Assembly: GCA_937925515.1 (NCBI GenBank) | Contig: CALALP010000045.1 | Span: 1-64,000, forward strand | DNA: 64,000 nt | Origin: an uncultured Lachnoanaerobaculum sp. | GTDB taxonomy: Bacteria > Bacillota > Clostridia > Lachnospirales > Lachnospiraceae | Direction: 5' to 3' | Shown here: positions 63,977 through 64,000 of the stretch, in pieces | Numbering within the stretch: the first letter of the stretch is position 1 | How the letters are laid out: every line of letters begins with the position of its first letter | The notes under the pieces: generated by a model | Databases searched by the model: none | Seen by the model: the letters and a program-made list of their open reading frames with translations, nothing else | Told to the model about the DNA's origin: nothing | Translations under genes and position numbers: made by a program

Positions 63977-64000
63977 ATAAGCCTCCATTTTTTATAATTT

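Overview
The window looks like a chromosome segment of a low-GC, Gram-positive anaerobe in the Clostridia, probably Lachnospiraceae. That placement is inferred from gene content and style: strong AGGAGG-type ribosome binding sites, the CIRCE/HrcA dnaK operon, ATP-type PEP carboxykinase, class Ib ribonucleotide reductase, DUF975 and DUF438 proteins, secreted proteins with glucan/choline-binding-type cell-wall repeats, and no outer-membrane genes. No rRNA, tRNA, CRISPR array, prophage or transposase gene was found. Coding density is high, and the gaps hold promoters, hairpin repeats and one structured RNA.

Layout. 0-4 kb: DUF438/hemerythrin/PAS protein, MYG1, RNase HI and a sirtuin (minus). 4.2-9.2 kb: a zinc-ribbon membrane protein and a three-gene ABC exporter (plus). 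9.3-20.2 kb: mostly minus-strand housekeeping genes (U32/RlhA, ruvB, ruvA, hslO, a methyltransferase, a SEC-C protein, SpoIID/LytB, an AI-2E-family transporter), with a YprB-like nuclease on the plus strand. 20.3-20.5 kb: a probable 6S RNA with its own promoter and terminator. 20.6-24.6 kb: GNAT, HAD, pckA and an orphan RelB/DinJ antitoxin. 24.8-32.3 kb: an eight-gene plus-strand operon (LysR, HAD, SDR, GT21-like glycosyltransferase, 3-beta-HSD-like reductase, metallo-beta-lactamase-fold hydrolase, adenylate-forming enzyme, KAS III). It reads as an undescribed lipid or ketide pathway with a distant OleA/OleC/OleD flavour. 32.4-35.4 kb: a large secreted CHAP/ricin/wall-binding protein and a decayed second copy of the 3-beta-HSD gene. 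35.6-39.4 kb: nrdHIEF behind two NrdR boxes. 39.6-47.9 kb: hrcA-grpE-dnaK-dnaJ, then a coiled-coil protein, prmA and rsmE. 48.7-54.2 kb: seven tandem paralogous secreted wall-binding proteins of two alternating types (order B-B-A-B-A-B-A). 54.3-62.4 kb: ldh, an L-rhamnose mutarotase-like gene, and a LacI-controlled sugar ABC transporter/GH31 operon. 62.6-64 kb: a DUF975 membrane protein.

Three things stand out: (1) the alternating two-type array of secreted surface proteins; (2) the LysR-to-KAS III operon, with a wrecked paralogue of its reductase nearby; (3) a dispersed family of at least ten hairpin repeats at gene ends whose arm sequences differ from copy to copy yet stay complementary. 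Some copies sit in MITE-like units of about 70-145 bp with GGCTGTCGCAAAA-type ends.

Regulatory reading is unusually clear here. CIRCE lies between a consensus promoter and a TTG-started hrcA. Paired NrdR boxes lie 31 bp apart over the nrdH promoter. Matching LacI-type operators lie before the lacI gene and before the transporter operon. Several gene starts were moved inward from the longest reading frame to the codon placed behind a good ribosome binding site.
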